This document shows, piece by piece, positions 22,407-34,856 of a DNA stretch of 64,000 bases. The notes beneath the pieces were generated by a model. That model had not been told where the DNA came from, did not search any database, and saw only the letters and a list, made by a program, of their open reading frames with translations. The stretch spans positions 1,576,001-1,640,000 of the forward strand of contig JABELC010000010.1 of the NCBI GenBank assembly GCA_028455995.1, written 5' to 3'. Within the stretch, counting starts at the first letter, position 1, and every line of letters starts with the position of its first letter. This DNA is from Scleromitrula shiraiana (taxonomy: Eukaryota > Ascomycota > Leotiomycetes > Helotiales > Sclerotiniaceae). Position numbers and translations under genes: made by a program.

Positions 22407-23359
22407 ATGGCATCACTTACTAGCCAGCGCCGGTATCATGATACTTCTGCAGCATATGTTCTTCCAAATGAGTAAGTTTAACATTGTATAATCATTGGAA
22501 GTTGTCACTCATCCCATGTAGTGCGATTGAACAAGATCGACTTGATGCCCAAGCAGCCGCCATTGTCGAAATGATTGGCGGCTTTCCACTCCTAGCCCCA
22601 ATTCAAGCAATGAACAGAGTCTCGAAAGCTGTTGATGTTGGATGTGGCACCGGTGTAGCAACTGTTCAAATCGCCGCAGTCTTTCCATTTGCCAAAGTTT
22701 ATGGACTCGATCTCTCACCAGTACCGGAAGCTGCAGAGAAGATGGCACCTGAAAATGTTACTTGGGCTCAAGGAAATGCTCTAGATGTTGATTACAAAAA
22801 TCCTGGTAGTGACATCATGGGTCGTGAGATTTTCACTCCTGAAGGGCTTGATTACATCTTCGGACGCATGCTTTTCTTGGGTATCAGTGACTGGCCTCGA
22901 TATTTCTCTACAACTTCTCATGGATTAAGATCTGGTGGCATTATTGAACATCAGGATTTAGATTGGAAGTTTTATCGTGCTGGCACATCTGAATGTTTGA
23001 GCGATAATTGGGAGTGGCACAAAGTTATTGTTTCTGGAGCAGAAAAGTCTGGTTTATCCACACATGCTGGTTCAGATGCCGCATCACTTATGAAGAATTC
23101 TGGATTGGAAGTTCTTAGTGTGCAAACCTTTGAATTTTCATTTGTCCCATCAAGCAAGACACCAAACAGTCAAGCAATGGGAAGATATGTACAGGCAAAG
23201 TTGATACCACAATATCCAGAACTACTACGCAAAATGTTCAGTACACATGGTATTGTTGGCGAGGAGCTGGAAAGATTAACGAAGGATTGTCTTCGTGATA
23301 TCTCTTCTGAAGAGGGTATACATCAAAAGTATACGGTGACAATTGCAAGGAAGGCATAG
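22407..23359 (+). CDS. SAM-dependent class I methyltransferase
   Basis: Exons 22407-22471 and 22522-23359 encode 300 aa. Motif I, AVDVGCGTGVATVQIA, lies at about residues 58-73 and is followed by the acidic ribose-binding strand VYGLDLSPVP (about 81-90) and NVTWAQGNALD. The post-motif regions GLDYIFGRMLF and GIIEHQDLDWKF match the fungal family that includes LaeA-like and secondary-metabolite methyltransferases. It should transfer a methyl group from SAM to a small molecule or protein in the cytosol; the acceptor is unknown. The spliced N-terminus has RRYHDTSAAYVLPND, typical of these proteins. It lies divergent to the MFS gene, a common arrangement in fungal metabolic clusters. Confidence 0.88.
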
Positions 23360-25818
23360 AAATCAGTAGATGGTATACGGTTCATGGCGTTTGTTAAGAG
23401 GAACTTCGTTACATCAAATTGAAATTGTTATTACCATGCATTGAATTTCCCAGACAGTAGGATGATCGAAAACGCGATCCTTATCTGAGAGATATCTGAA
23501 TCCATCAATCTGATAAAAAAGTTGTCTAAGAAAGTATCCTCCGATCTCGGTGGGACCCTCCCAAACCGTGGTCGAGATCTATTTTAAATCCCAATTTGGC
23601 CAAGTAGGTAGCTACCTAGATCAGTAAATACTCGGGGATTCACAGACTACACCTAGTCTACCAGATATACCTTCCGTGAAGCCCAGTAGACTGGTATCCA
23701 TCGATAATCAATGTTACCGTCAGCTGATATTTTATATGCTATGTGATGACAAACAATAATCAAGGGTCTTCCTACTAAACTAGTTGTTCAACCCGAAGAA
23801 TCTTTGTGATTTGGTTTCTGCATAAGCAGATGGAGCCTTCTAAGAAAGTCGGCGAGTTTATGAATTGTTCACCGTTTGATCTTGGCTTTTGCACCTGCAT
23901 CTAATGGGGCTGAGTAAGCAAATTGGTTTATATTCCTGTTCACGGATTTATGCAAAGATTCGGCCGTGATTAATGTCGTATACGTTAGTGGCATGTGGCG
24001 CAAATAAGCATTTAGACAGTGTTGCGCAAAATGACGCACGCTCTCGGTACGTCCCGAGCTATTATTTTCTGAGCTTTTACCATACCTATGCTAGGTACGA
24101 TTTACCTGTTCAATAGTCAGGGTTACGGTTACAATAGGCCTCCGAACTTTGGTTCGGATTAAAGAGTTACAATAGGCCTCCGAGCTTTGGTTCGGATTAA
24201 AGATCTATTTTTGGTTTAGCATTTTCCATTAAGGAAATCGTTCAGTTTTAGTTGCAGGATGTCCAAATAAAATCCCGAGAAAGGAAATCATCTTGATGAT
24301 CACATCATCCTTCTCATACAAATATATCAGGAAATATACACGTGTGCTGACTGTAAGTGCCAGTGATATTCATAAAAGTTCCCACTTGATCATATGCGGG
24401 AAACATCACGATTTATAATTTGCGAAATATTGAATATTTACGAATGATATTCAAGAATGTAATCTCCATTCTGCATCAATTCAAGGAATAGTTTGAACCC
24501 TGAATACCAAGTGTTGAGAGTATTCTGGGCATAATCAACTACCCCTTCCTAAATCTAGGATTTATCTGCCATGAACTCATGTCGCTGCAGTCAGATTTCA
24601 TGAGAGAAATCAGCAACAGTTAGTGTCTGGTCGTGTAACTACACCTCGTCAACCCAACGGTTTGTAATGTGTGAATGATAGTTCGTTCACGTCAGATTCA
24701 ACGAGGCGTGACTCGTACGTGAGCGAATTGAAGCTATGATCGAAGATGTCATAATAACTTTTGATGTGCAAGTGTAACAACGCATCAGCCAAAGTCTTAG
24801 AAATTGTTTCAGTTTTGTCTTTTTCTTCTCTGAGAATATACATATCCAGATCTGGATGAATAATATCTTACACCTTACTTAGAACTACTCGCATCATCAT
24901 CTCAATGGATAAATAAATAAAGTTATTACTTTGGTGATCAGTTCATACTGCGCCACCAGCCAAAAAGCCGTTTTGTGGGTGCAACATTGTTCTTGGAAGG
25001 ATTCTGCCTATAAATATATATGGATACCTATTCAGATTAGTGCTGACTCGGCCATGTGGGATGTGGGATACGATCTATATCGAGATAGGGCAAAGACACG
25101 GCCCCCCTGGAGAATAATCCATTTACATTACCGCCTGTAGTGGTATACCCGTGGAGACATTACTTTGCCAGTGTTTCCTACATATTACCAAGGTCGTGGG
25201 AATACCCTTCGTACATATGGTAGTCCGGGGTTATTCAACAGGGTTCCAATATCTTCAATCTATCTAACTCACCTGCCTTGTCAGAAGCAAAGACCGCCGG
25301 CTGACCGGACGGATTATATTCATTTTTATTCACACGTATCTATACTACCAAATTGGAAAGAACTCTCAGCTTACGTTAAACATGCATTCCATCTGACTTG
25401 GCTAAGACCATATACTGACATTCGGGGCTGGCTACAAAGCTCCGTTTCGTACAGTGTCGAATATAATGGTTCGTTCGAGGCTCCAATTCCTGGGGCTTTC
25501 TTATTTGTCTACTCGCTCAAGTACCTGCCAAGTTTAATGTCGTGATTATCCGGGTTAATTTGCAGACCTAATATGATATGTAAGGCTAAGTGTAATACGG
25601 GATCTGTTGGGAAGAAATGACTAGGAGCGGGATTAGATTTATAGAACAGTATAAGATACTATATCATTCTACCCGTCCTACGATGTCTAGCTATTTCCCA
25701 TCATCATCTAAATTATATTTCTGAATTGACTCTTGTTCAAATTTGATCCTTCACATTCAACAAGGAGCTCTCCAATATTCAACAAAGGGGAGTCCATAGA
25801 GCAATATCACTATTCAAG
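23360..25818. other. long intergenic region
   Basis: About 2.5 kb of AT-rich sequence. It contains the 38-bp tandem repeat at 24128-24203. Long open frames at 24931-25545 lack ATG starts or domain features and are not called. Probably promoter of the dioxygenase gene plus spacer or old relics. Confidence 0.45.
24128..24203. repeat. 38-bp tandem repeat, two copies
   Basis: Two adjacent 38-bp units (24128-24165 and 24166-24203) differ by a single base. Each contains an interrupted palindrome of the form CCGAACTTTGGTTCGG. Confidence 0.9.
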
Positions 25819-27487
25819 ATGATCGACATCATACTATTCCTCGGAGCATTAGCTCTTATTTCTGCACAACTGATTCAACGTTGGACCAAACGCCCCACAT
25901 TACAATTTCCAATCAAAATCCAAGAAACACTCCAGGAAAAGATCGTCGATAATGATAACATATCTAAATATCAAGATCTAAGAAATCTCAAAAACAGCCA
26001 TGAAGCCGCGTCCATCATGTCCAAATTAGTGGATGAAGATGGAGCTGGGGCTTGGCCTCCAAATACAAATCACGATTCATGGCCGATGGCTCTTCGACCA
26101 TATCAAAATATCTACTTCGAACTCATTCCTCTTCTATCGGCGGCTCCGCCATCCCTAGATGATGACGTCAATAATGAGAGACGAGAGAAATACCGTTCGA
26201 TTATGCGAAAGTTGTTAAGCGAACGTGTGAATATTCCACAAGTTGTTGCCATCATGGCAGCCGCTGAAGCTGGAAACTGGGATATCTTCCCAAGAGATGC
26301 ATATAATGGATTTTATTGTTGTGTTGCTGTATGTCGGCATGCTTATAGGTATGCTTCACTTCTTTCTCAATAACGACCAGCAGACTGACGAAAACATTAT
26401 AGATGGGCAACTATTCCTGTTGTTAGGGTAGCTCAACTAGAAAAAATTGTTGAGTTCCCACCAGAGCTTGATGCACCATGGCCATATCTTCAGCGAAACT
26501 TCGGTGTCGATGCCGATGCTGGAAATAATACATCAAATGTCCTTCTTAACTTCAATACGAAGGGTGAGAGGATATACCGAATCAATGTTGGGATGTCTGA
26601 TATTATAAGATCATCCGAGGAAGTTTTTTTCCAGATGTTTTATGACCTCGAAGTAGTCGTAAGTAGCCTAAACCATTCGACCCTTATTCTCAGCATATCC
26701 CCCCACCCCAACCTTCAAATATCTAACCTGAAACCAACACCACCAGGCCTTCCCCATCTACTATGAAATGGTGAAAGCAATAATAGCCTACAACACATCC
26801 AACAAAGCTGCCTGTCTGAACCACTTAACAACCATCAACGCTCGTTTACGTACCCTCTTCCTCGTCTTCTACGATAACCTAACCAAATCCAAAGTATCAC
26901 ACTCCGTCTGGTTAAGCTACGTCCAAGGATTCCAAGGCTGGGGTATCGGCCGCATGATTAATGGTGAATATGTAAAATATGACGGATTATCCGGAAACCA
27001 CGTTTTATTCTTTCAAGCCCTAGATGCTTTCTTAGGTATGGGCCGATATCTTACCGATGAGAATATGGATAGATATGTACCGGTTAATCAACGCGAATTA
27101 TGTATTACGTTGAAACGGAATTCGTTCTGTGAGTTGGCGAAGGAGAAGGGTGATGTGGAGATCGCGGCGGAGTTTGTTAAGATGGTTAATCAGTTGAAGG
27201 TATGTCGCATGGATGGTGCCCCGCTTTATTTATACCAACCCCGCATTCCCGAATTTTTTGCTGACGGATAGTGATAGGTATTCAGAGCAGCTCATCGCGC
27301 TCGTGTAATGTCTTATCTGGAACAACCGGCTCCAGAAAGATTAGTGATGACCGCGGGGAAATCGGTATTGGAGAGTTCGGCGACGAAAAATCTGGCAGAG
27401 GCTCTTAAACCCTTAGATGATATGTTAGCGACTAGGTTAAAAGAAACGGCTAGTGTTTGTCAGGCAAATGGGAGAATGGGAGAATAG
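25819..27487 (+). CDS. indoleamine 2,3-dioxygenase family protein, membrane-anchored
   Basis: Four exons, 25819-26348, 26403-26658, 26747-27199 and 27278-27487, encode 482 aa. Residues 2-19 form a hydrophobic helix (IDIILFLGALALISAQLI), unusual for this normally cytosolic family. IDO-family marks are LPELD-like EFPPELDAPWPYLQRNF, then GFQGWGIGRM, YVKYDGLSGNHV and FFQALDAFLG. After the last splice the helix RAAHRARVMSYL carries the His expected to be the proximal haem ligand. Family members oxidise L-tryptophan to N-formylkynurenine with haem and O2. The Gly/Thr-rich loop normally found after this helix (GTGGT-type) is not apparent; the sequence reads MTAGKSVLESS instead. Activity on tryptophan is therefore uncertain. 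Confidence 0.85.
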
Positions 27488-28663
27488 ATATGTAGGGAAA
27501 GAATGGAAGCTCACGCTGTCCAACACTGCTTGTTTGCTTGCTTATGGAATATTTGTAAGGCGAAAAAGTTGAATATGTCGGCGATGGTTGGGTTTTGGGG
27601 ACAGAAATCTTTTGCTTCGTGGTTTCATTAGAGGGAAGCTCACAGCCTGTTTTATTTCTTTTCTTCTTCTCTTTCCTTCTTATACACTCGGTTTCTGGTG
27701 TTTGGGGTTCTGGTTGGGTGGTTGCTTGATCTTCCATTCACGGATAACAACTGTTATATGATATAAATTAGGATCCTCAAGAGCGTGGGGTGCATGTTTG
27801 ACTCTGTAGTACTTGATACGTTGTTTTCAAACCGGTCAGACATTTACTAAAGGTTTAACCAGTTCATGTGTGATTAAGTGAATTAATTATGGGCTGATTC
27901 CACCTTGAGTATACTGATTCGTGAAGCCATGCGATAAATGATTACGCAACAACGAAGTCAAATCGTTTAGATGCTCATGTTTGTGTTGGATATCTAACTT
28001 ATTTCAATAACTACGTGGGTAAATTACTCAACGCAAAGCTGAGCGACTGGGTACTCTGATTGGAAGATGTTCCATGAATCACAGTATTACCTCGAGATAT
28101 CCCCGTGTGGTCATCGATGTAGACTGAATTCCGACTCATTCGGGCCAAAAATTGGGGTTTTTGACACTCAACTTGATTAGAGATCTCAATCTACTTTCAC
28201 GATGACTATATCCAACATGTTGAGCAAAATATCGATAGTTCAACATCTAATGCGGTTTCCGCACAAACATTAACATTACTCTTTCGTTTGTCCATCAAAA
28301 ATGCAATCATTATATATTAAACACGATGATTCACAGCAAATATCTACGACATTCCCACTCCATTTTGTGCATATATATCTCAAACATATCCCTTGGGAAT
28401 CAGGATCTATAACGAACCTTTCAAAACCAAATCTCAACCTCATTGGAAAAGCACGAATAAGATAGCCATCGCATTCAATCTCGTTCGCACCCAAGATATC
28501 AATATCAACGACACTCTTCTCATCATCATTTCTGCTTTAACACTCTTGGGGTATATTCTTTCTTAGGCCCACATACTACCGGTCAATCCACTGAATATGT
28601 ACAATCTGCCAGATATTTATCCTTTGCAACCTCTTCTCGGACGCCAAACTTCATGTCACTACG
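27488..28663. other. intergenic
   Basis: 3' region of the dioxygenase gene and AT-rich spacer. A minus-strand open frame at 27450-27737 is antisense, overlaps the dioxygenase 3' end and is low complexity, so it is not called. Confidence 0.4.
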
Positions 28664-28999
28664 ATGTGTCAAATAACTAATTACTTCTGTGGTGGTCCAA
28701 TGCGGGAAATACATGTGCTACTCAGAAACAACTGTGAGTGCATGGAGGTGATAATCGACTTCAAAAACGAGAAACTATGTGATGAATGTCTCGAAATATT
28801 GGCCCCGTATGGACTGACATGCATGGAATGGTATATCCGCTATTTGATACGCGAGCATTTAAAGAATATCCGTGATGGGCTTCCAAAATTCACGCACAGT
28901 GAAGTACAGGAAGAGTTAAAGAGAAAGGTGGAACCCAAGGCCAAGAAGGAGCGTAAAAAAGAAGAAAAAATAGCGAAGGATCTGAGCTCCTTGACTTGA
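28664..28999 (+). CDS. small hypothetical protein, 111 aa
   Basis: A single uninterrupted frame from ATG 28664. It begins with a Cys-containing segment (MCQITNYFCGG, NNCECMEV) and a CxxC-like KLCDECLEIL, then an amphipathic helix (WYIRYLIREHLKNIRDGL) and a highly charged Lys/Glu tail. This layout of clustered Cys followed by a basic coiled tail is protein-like and unlike random AT-rich frames. No family was recognised and no signal peptide is seen. It stands alone between spacers and could be a lineage-specific gene or a fragment. Confidence 0.45.
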   Translation: MCQITNYFCGGPMREIHVLLRNNCECMEVIIDFKNEKLCDECLEILAPYGLTCMEWYIRYLIREHLKNIRDGLPKFTHSEVQEELKRKVEPKAKKERKKEEKIAKDLSSLT

Positions 29000-29497
29000 C
29001 ATGATAATGGACTATTATGCCTTCATCGTTAAACGCTCGGGTGAGGAAGCATAGTAAAACTGGGGAGGATGATATGTTACTGGGTTAGAATCATGTTGTT
29101 ACCAAACACAACCAGAAACAATTTACAAAACCATATCTACTCATCATCTTCTCATGCAAAACCAAGTATCTAAGATCTAACATTTGACAATGACAGAATA
29201 AGTGAGTTGCTCTTCTATCTGGAAGTCTGAATTTATATATTCATTTGATGAAAAAAGATGAGAAAGGCATTTTGTCCTATAGAAAACCAAACTCCCAAGA
29301 TCTATCATTTGATAATAAAAGAACTGAGCGAACAATTCCCATATTTCGAGTTCGGGATTCTACATGTCCATCTTACAATAAGGGAGTAGAACAATTTATT
29401 TTCCCGCGGAAAATAAAATACCCAAGATGTATAATTCGAGACTAAAAGAATAGAAAAACCCGTTCTTCTACTTGGAAATATGATATCCAGATTCTAT
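29000..29497. other. intergenic
   Basis: Contains a repeated phrase: variants of AACCAAGTATCTAAGATCTAACATTTGA / AACCAAACTCCCAAGATCTATCATTTGA recur near 29160-29190 and 29285-29315. No gene supported. Confidence 0.4.
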
Positions 29498-31358
29498 TCA
29501 TAAATATGAACAATTTCCAAACTCATACATCTCCTGTGCAACAATGATCAAACCTCCTATTGGTGCCCACTAGGGATCACATCGTTAGCTCCAATCAAGC
29601 ATGAAGTATTGTTTGAAACGTAGAAGAGAGCCAAATGATGACCGAGAGTTTAACTTACACTATAGAATATCACAACAAATAACAATATCCAACCCCAATA
29701 ACTCTTCTTGGTATGCCTTTCAAACTCCGCAATCGTCAATCCGGAAGTTTGACCTAAGCATAGCCAATGTATTGTGAAATTGATTTGAGTGGATGTTGCT
29801 TGTCTCTTTTGCCATCCGGTTAGGATATAAATGAGAATATATGGTGCGATGACTGCAAAAACCCAAAGGATAGACGCCGTAAACAAAAAAACGGTCTCGA
29901 AGGTAGTGGTTTGGAGTCGAACAAATGGTCCATGAGATGGAACTGTCAGAAGATTCTTTGAAGATCTGCCCATCTCTTTCTTAGACTTTTTTGCAACTCT
30001 CTTTTCAATTTCCGCGGGATCCTCAAATATTTTCGATAGATGAGCTAAGAGTTTCATTTTCTTTGTTTTTGGCGGAATGAGGGATGTCGATTCATCCGGT
30101 ATAAGAATATATTCCATCAGGTCTCTGGTCGTTGTGACTTTCCAAATAGAATTTCCATCTGGATCCCTAATACACCTAAAACTCGCAGACGTATTTCCTA
30201 GCTTTCCAAGCTCGTCATCACCGGTAACATTATCATAATCGTCTTTTATTCGGTCAATTGTGCCAACTACACCATCTACATGACCACCTCGACCAGTTGC
30301 TTCATCCATGATCTTCGAGTGAACCAAAAAGACGTCATCGTATTGCCTGCTTACTAAACCACCTAACAAATTAATGATACTTGCTATGACATAAGGGATA
30401 ACCGTCAATCCAAATGCAGCATATCCATATATCTCCAGTTGTGTGCCGCTTGATTTGTAAAGTGTGTAAGAGCCAATGAAAGTTTGAGTTATCGACCAAA
30501 GGATTTGTAATGCGGAAAATTGAGAAGAAATTGCGAATGAAGATCTTGAAATCAATACGGGGTTACCACGAGGATGAACAGACATGTGTGGAGGAACAAA
30601 ACATAGTGTATAACCTGGGGGTAAATTGCATAAGCCATGTAATTGAATTGATCCTGGATAAATGATTTGATGATCTAGAGGCATAGCTCGGAACCGGTAC
30701 GATTGAAGCATATAAAAACCTAATTGGCCCCATTTTGATTTTGGGATAGAAGGCAAATATGGAGCTCGAACCTTGAGGACAACCTGCTGATTATTGAGAT
30801 CCCTATCAGAATTTCTCGAAACTGGGGAATCTGTGGCTTCGTTTCCAGGCTTGCAAGAGGTCTGAAGACTTTCAGCTTCAACGATGCACCCATCAATAAC
30901 ATCACCATCTCTAGGTCTCCAGTCCTGCGATCGCACTATCATACACAAAGCATTTGCTCGTGCCGCCATCTGAAGTGGGGTCTTTGCTAATGCGCTGGCT
31001 CTCAGGAAAACATTGAGACCTCGACGAACACCGGCATATGGAACAAGTAGGCAGCAAGCCTTGTATGCGGCCGATGCCCAAACACTTTCTCCGGGAAGTG
31101 ATCGTACTGTTGCTGCATGGATGGCACTAGAAAATGTCAATTGGAATGAATTAACGAGATTCTAAATTCATACTAATTTGTGAGATAGAAGAATAAGACG
31201 TTATACCATCTAGTCTCGGAGCAATGGATATTGGGATCGTTATTGCTTGCTTTCATGGTACTATTCGTATCTCTAATGATACTAGTAGCGATGGTGCATT
31301 TCCAGAGGAGAATTGCATTGGCTATTGTGATAATGATTAGGTAGCGATGTATTGCCAT
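29498..31358 (-). CDS. multipass membrane protein of unknown function
   Basis: Three minus-strand exons, 31358-31207, 31126-29659 and 29569-29498, encode 563 aa. Residues 5-20 are hydrophobic (RYLIIITIANAILLW), a signal anchor. Central spans lie around SALQILWSITQTFIGSYTL and YAAFGLTVIPYVIASIINL; C-terminal spans around FLFTASILWVFAVIAPYILI and WILLFVVIFYS. A consensus donor AGT|GTAAGT at the end of the long exon, with an acceptor at 29570, adds WAPIGGLIIVAQEMYEFG, which extends the last span into the typical end of this fungus-specific family; I therefore prefer the spliced model to the TAA just inside the intron. The loop between the spans is hydrophilic and Lys-rich. Function is unknown. 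Confidence 0.8.
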
Positions 31359-32224
31359 TTTTGAGCTTGTCAAACCACAGCATCGAGAATTGGAGAATAA
31401 GCATGATAGTTGAAGAAAACAACATCATCGTTGTAAGTATGAGGCTGTGCCAATCAGTTTAAAGTGGCGTATACATGTGTCTCCCTTGCTTCCAATCAGG
31501 AGTTAAAAAAATCACAGCATGGCAGAATAGAGATTGGGCGTCACAGCCAGTCTAGGCAACATTTGAGCAAGAATAAAACTGAAGGAAAACAGAATTTGGC
31601 GGCGGCGGTGTTGCGTAATTTCAGCGATGGCTGCTTTGAAGTACGCATTTCGATTGCCTCGATTATCTTTGCGTCAACGGAACTATATAGCAATGGGGGT
31701 AATTGATATGACTTTACTCCCTTACCTGGAAATAAAAGCACAAAATCAACAACACCAAAATTTTCATCATCGCTTTCGACTTCCAATGATACCCAGATGG
31801 ACGTTGATGGACGTTGGTGGGAAAATATGTCGTTTGTTGCTCGAGAATGTGACAGGGTGCACGTGCAGCGCAGCCACCACTGATAAAACGAGTGCTTACT
31901 AATCATTACATGCTCACGCACTAGAATCATCACTTTTCTCAGCATGTTTCAAAGCTTTACATAGTATCTAAGTACATAGTCATTCTCCATTCTTGGATAT
32001 TAAATTCACACAGCTTTGAGTCTTAAGACCATGGTTGAACGCGAAGATAAACGATTGTATTGAAAGTCATAACTCATAAGCATCAAAGTGTCATCAACCA
32101 ACCAAACCATTCCACATATAGACAAAATCAAAGATAAATAATATTATCAAACAATTCAATATTGATTGACTACTGTTAAATCAGTTCACAGCATCTTCTC
32201 AAGCTTCACTATGAAAGCTTCAAA
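31359..32224. other. intergenic
   Basis: Lies between the membrane protein start and the 3' end of the alcohol oxidase pseudogene. Overlapping open frames on both strands (31541-31945, 31627-31902) show no domain features. Nothing is called. Confidence 0.4.
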
Positions 32225-34856
32225 TCAAAGACGAGCAGTTGCAACAGCGCTCAACTCTCCTGGAGCATGATAATTAGGAACTCTCATATCAAGAGCCTTT
32301 CCACTGTATCCAATATCCTCTGCAACAAGCATCGCACATTTTTCCCCGATAAGCAGGGCAGTTGAAACTATTTATTGTTAGATTTGTATTGCAAAAAGCA
32401 GGAAGTACATACATGTATTACAACCAACGTTATCAGGGCAGATGGAAAGATATGCAACCTTAAGACCCTTCACGCCGTGGACATTGAGGCGTTCGTCGAG
32501 AACCCCGTGCTTGACGATAGAGTTATCTTCGCGTGGTGCCATGGAGCATGTCTACTGGCGTCAGCATTAACATGTAGAAAATGATAGAGGGTGTTTACAC
32601 CAAGTGAATGCCAAGTGGTCTCTACATGTCTCTTGACCCACTTCTCGATATGTTCAACATCCTTCTTGCTATACTTCAGGTCTGCTTGATAGTCACGTTT
32701 GTTGCTGTTGAGGTAGGATACCTGGGGAGGTATGCCTTCGTCGATAGGTACTGATCGCTATCTTGCATTGGTTAGCATAATTTTTGAAAACAATTGATCA
32801 TTGGTAGATGACTTACAGATCCGTGTTGAATGTTTGCAGTAAGATTGCCCGGAAGAGCATATTTATTGGTAGTTTGCAAGTCCATATCTTTTGCTCGAGC
32901 TGGTGAGTCAAATGCATAGAATGGGTGCATGTTTTGAACTTCTCCACCATATGCATCCATGCGACGGGCAGTTTCACCTAGATTTTATCAGAAAATTGAT
33001 ATCTAAAGTCCAGAAGAGAAGTGTATCTTATGAGATTTGATATAGCCCCACACCATAGGGGCCATATCTCTTTCATCATTCATAAAACAAGCATTAAATT
33101 CTGGGGCTTCGTATGGATTGGGTGAAACGATGTGAGTGAAACGTCTCGAGAATGGATATTCGAGAAAATGGAAGGTCGTAAAGAAGTTTCCGGGTGGCTT
33201 TCGTGAGTTATTGCGTTAGCTTAATTGAGAGTTAATAATAACGAAAACTTACATCAACATATGATCACCAAACCAACCTGCGATTACCGAATAATGCATA
33301 AGTGGTTTGTCGGGTTTGTTCTTGAAGTAACTGTTCCATCCTGATCTGAAATGCCGGGTAGGACAGGAATCCATCTCTTTCAATTCTTCTTCAGTTGGTC
33401 GGATTTTGACACCCGCATCGATTCCATTGGTAGCAAGTGTGCCTGTCCCTTTGAGATTGTATTCATCAAAAACCGCGTTCTGAACTGCTGGATCTCCACG
33501 AATAAAGTCGTCGAAACTTGATGTTCCATGTTTGGCACGATAGACTGATATAGTTAGTTCCATTTGGTATATTAGGTGTTAGAGAGAAAAACTAACCGGA
33601 AAATGTCAAGTAGTGGCCCTGAAAGTTCAAACCAACACCTGGCAAGTCAACGATAGGTTTGACACCTGCTTTGCGTAGCTTTCATGGGTCTCCAACACCA
33701 CTACGTTGCAAAATCAATGGTGAGGATAAGGTGCCACCAGAAACTACGACTTGCTTGCGAGCACGGAAGATTCTTGGTCGTTGATGTCCAAAATTGACTC
33801 AGTAAACAGATCACAAATAATAAGGCTATTGATTGACTTACACCTGGATGAAGGGGTTTCGTGGGAACAGTCTGAACACCAACACATCTACCATTCTCAA
33901 TGATGGCTTTATCCACTTTTGTGTTACACATTAAATGAAGGTTGGAGTGTAGTGCTCTAGTCGAATGGATGTAGGCATGAGCGGAATCACTTCGTCGACC
34001 AGTCTGACAATGTGTAGGTGACATTGTTGAGATGGAACCTGATATCTACTTACGTCTCGATTGATCCATTTGAGCCAATGCTCAGCACCACTGTTTGCAT
34101 GATAAGAATCAAATCTCCAATATCAAAGTGTGGAGATGAACTTACTGTCCAGTGACAAGATCTTGTAAGTAATCTGTCGTAGGAATACCTTGAGACTCGG
34201 CAGCTCGTAAGAAATCTTGCATAACAGGGTATGTGTGGTTTCCGAACTATACTTTGATCAGCCAATCAAAGACATGAGAGTCCCTATCAATATTAGAACT
34301 GTTCGGGAGATAGGATATGAAAGACTGGCCTGTTGTTACATGCCCTCTGATATGTTTTGTGCTTCTTCATCAAGGGTATAAGTTCCTTAGTACTCCAACG
34401 CTTGGCTTGAAAATCATCGTAATCCGACGCAGATGCTCTGGTAATACATGATGAAGTTGATAGATGATTCTCCGCCAAGTATATGTGCGCAAGAAACAAC
34501 AGCTTTGTGACCGCCGAGCCATTCTGATGGACGTGAATAGTAAAAGGAAGCAGTCTTGCTATCTAGTGTCATATTCCTAGGGCCTACAATTGTTATTTCT
34601 GCCAATGTCATCAGACTCAACCAATTTAAACATACATATTCCTGGTCGAAATACCCATGGGTCATTAAGATTACTTTCTCCCGCCTCAATTAAAAGGACT
34701 TGAAGGTTGTGATCAAGGTTTGCAAGTCTGTGGATTGGTGAGTCCTCATTCATTGTCATCTGAAGCGTTTGAGATGTATCTTCCAGCAACTACACATCCA
34801 CAACTACCCCCGCCGCAGACAATAATATCAAATTCATCTGATATCGTCATTTTGAC
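32225..34856 (-). pseudogene. GMC alcohol (methanol) oxidase pseudogene
   Basis: Across 2.6 kb the minus strand encodes, in order, an entire GMC-family alcohol oxidase. ATG 34856 begins a FAD-binding segment (IIVCGGGSCGCVVAG, then RLANLDHNLQVLLIEAGES). SASDYDDFQAK, EHWLKWINRDTGRRSDSAHA, SGGTLSSPLILQRSG, FRSGWNSYFKNKPDKP and GWFGDHMLM follow. It ends NVGCNT / STALLIGEKCAMLVAEDIG and a C-terminal -ARL, a PTS1-like peroxisomal signal. Several GT-AG introns survive. Breaks: the first intron donor reads ATACAT (about 34779); a one-base insertion before the SASDYDD block (34441-34446); TAG at 34247-34249; TGA at 33682-33684; a missing base at the donor after GDHMLM (about 33252). The active enzyme would oxidise short alcohols to aldehydes and H2O2 in peroxisomes. 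Confidence 0.85.

Noticed and set aside
25165..25545. Open frame of 126 codons upstream of the dioxygenase gene
   Set aside because: Starts at TTG with no upstream splice evidence, and has random composition and no homologous motifs.
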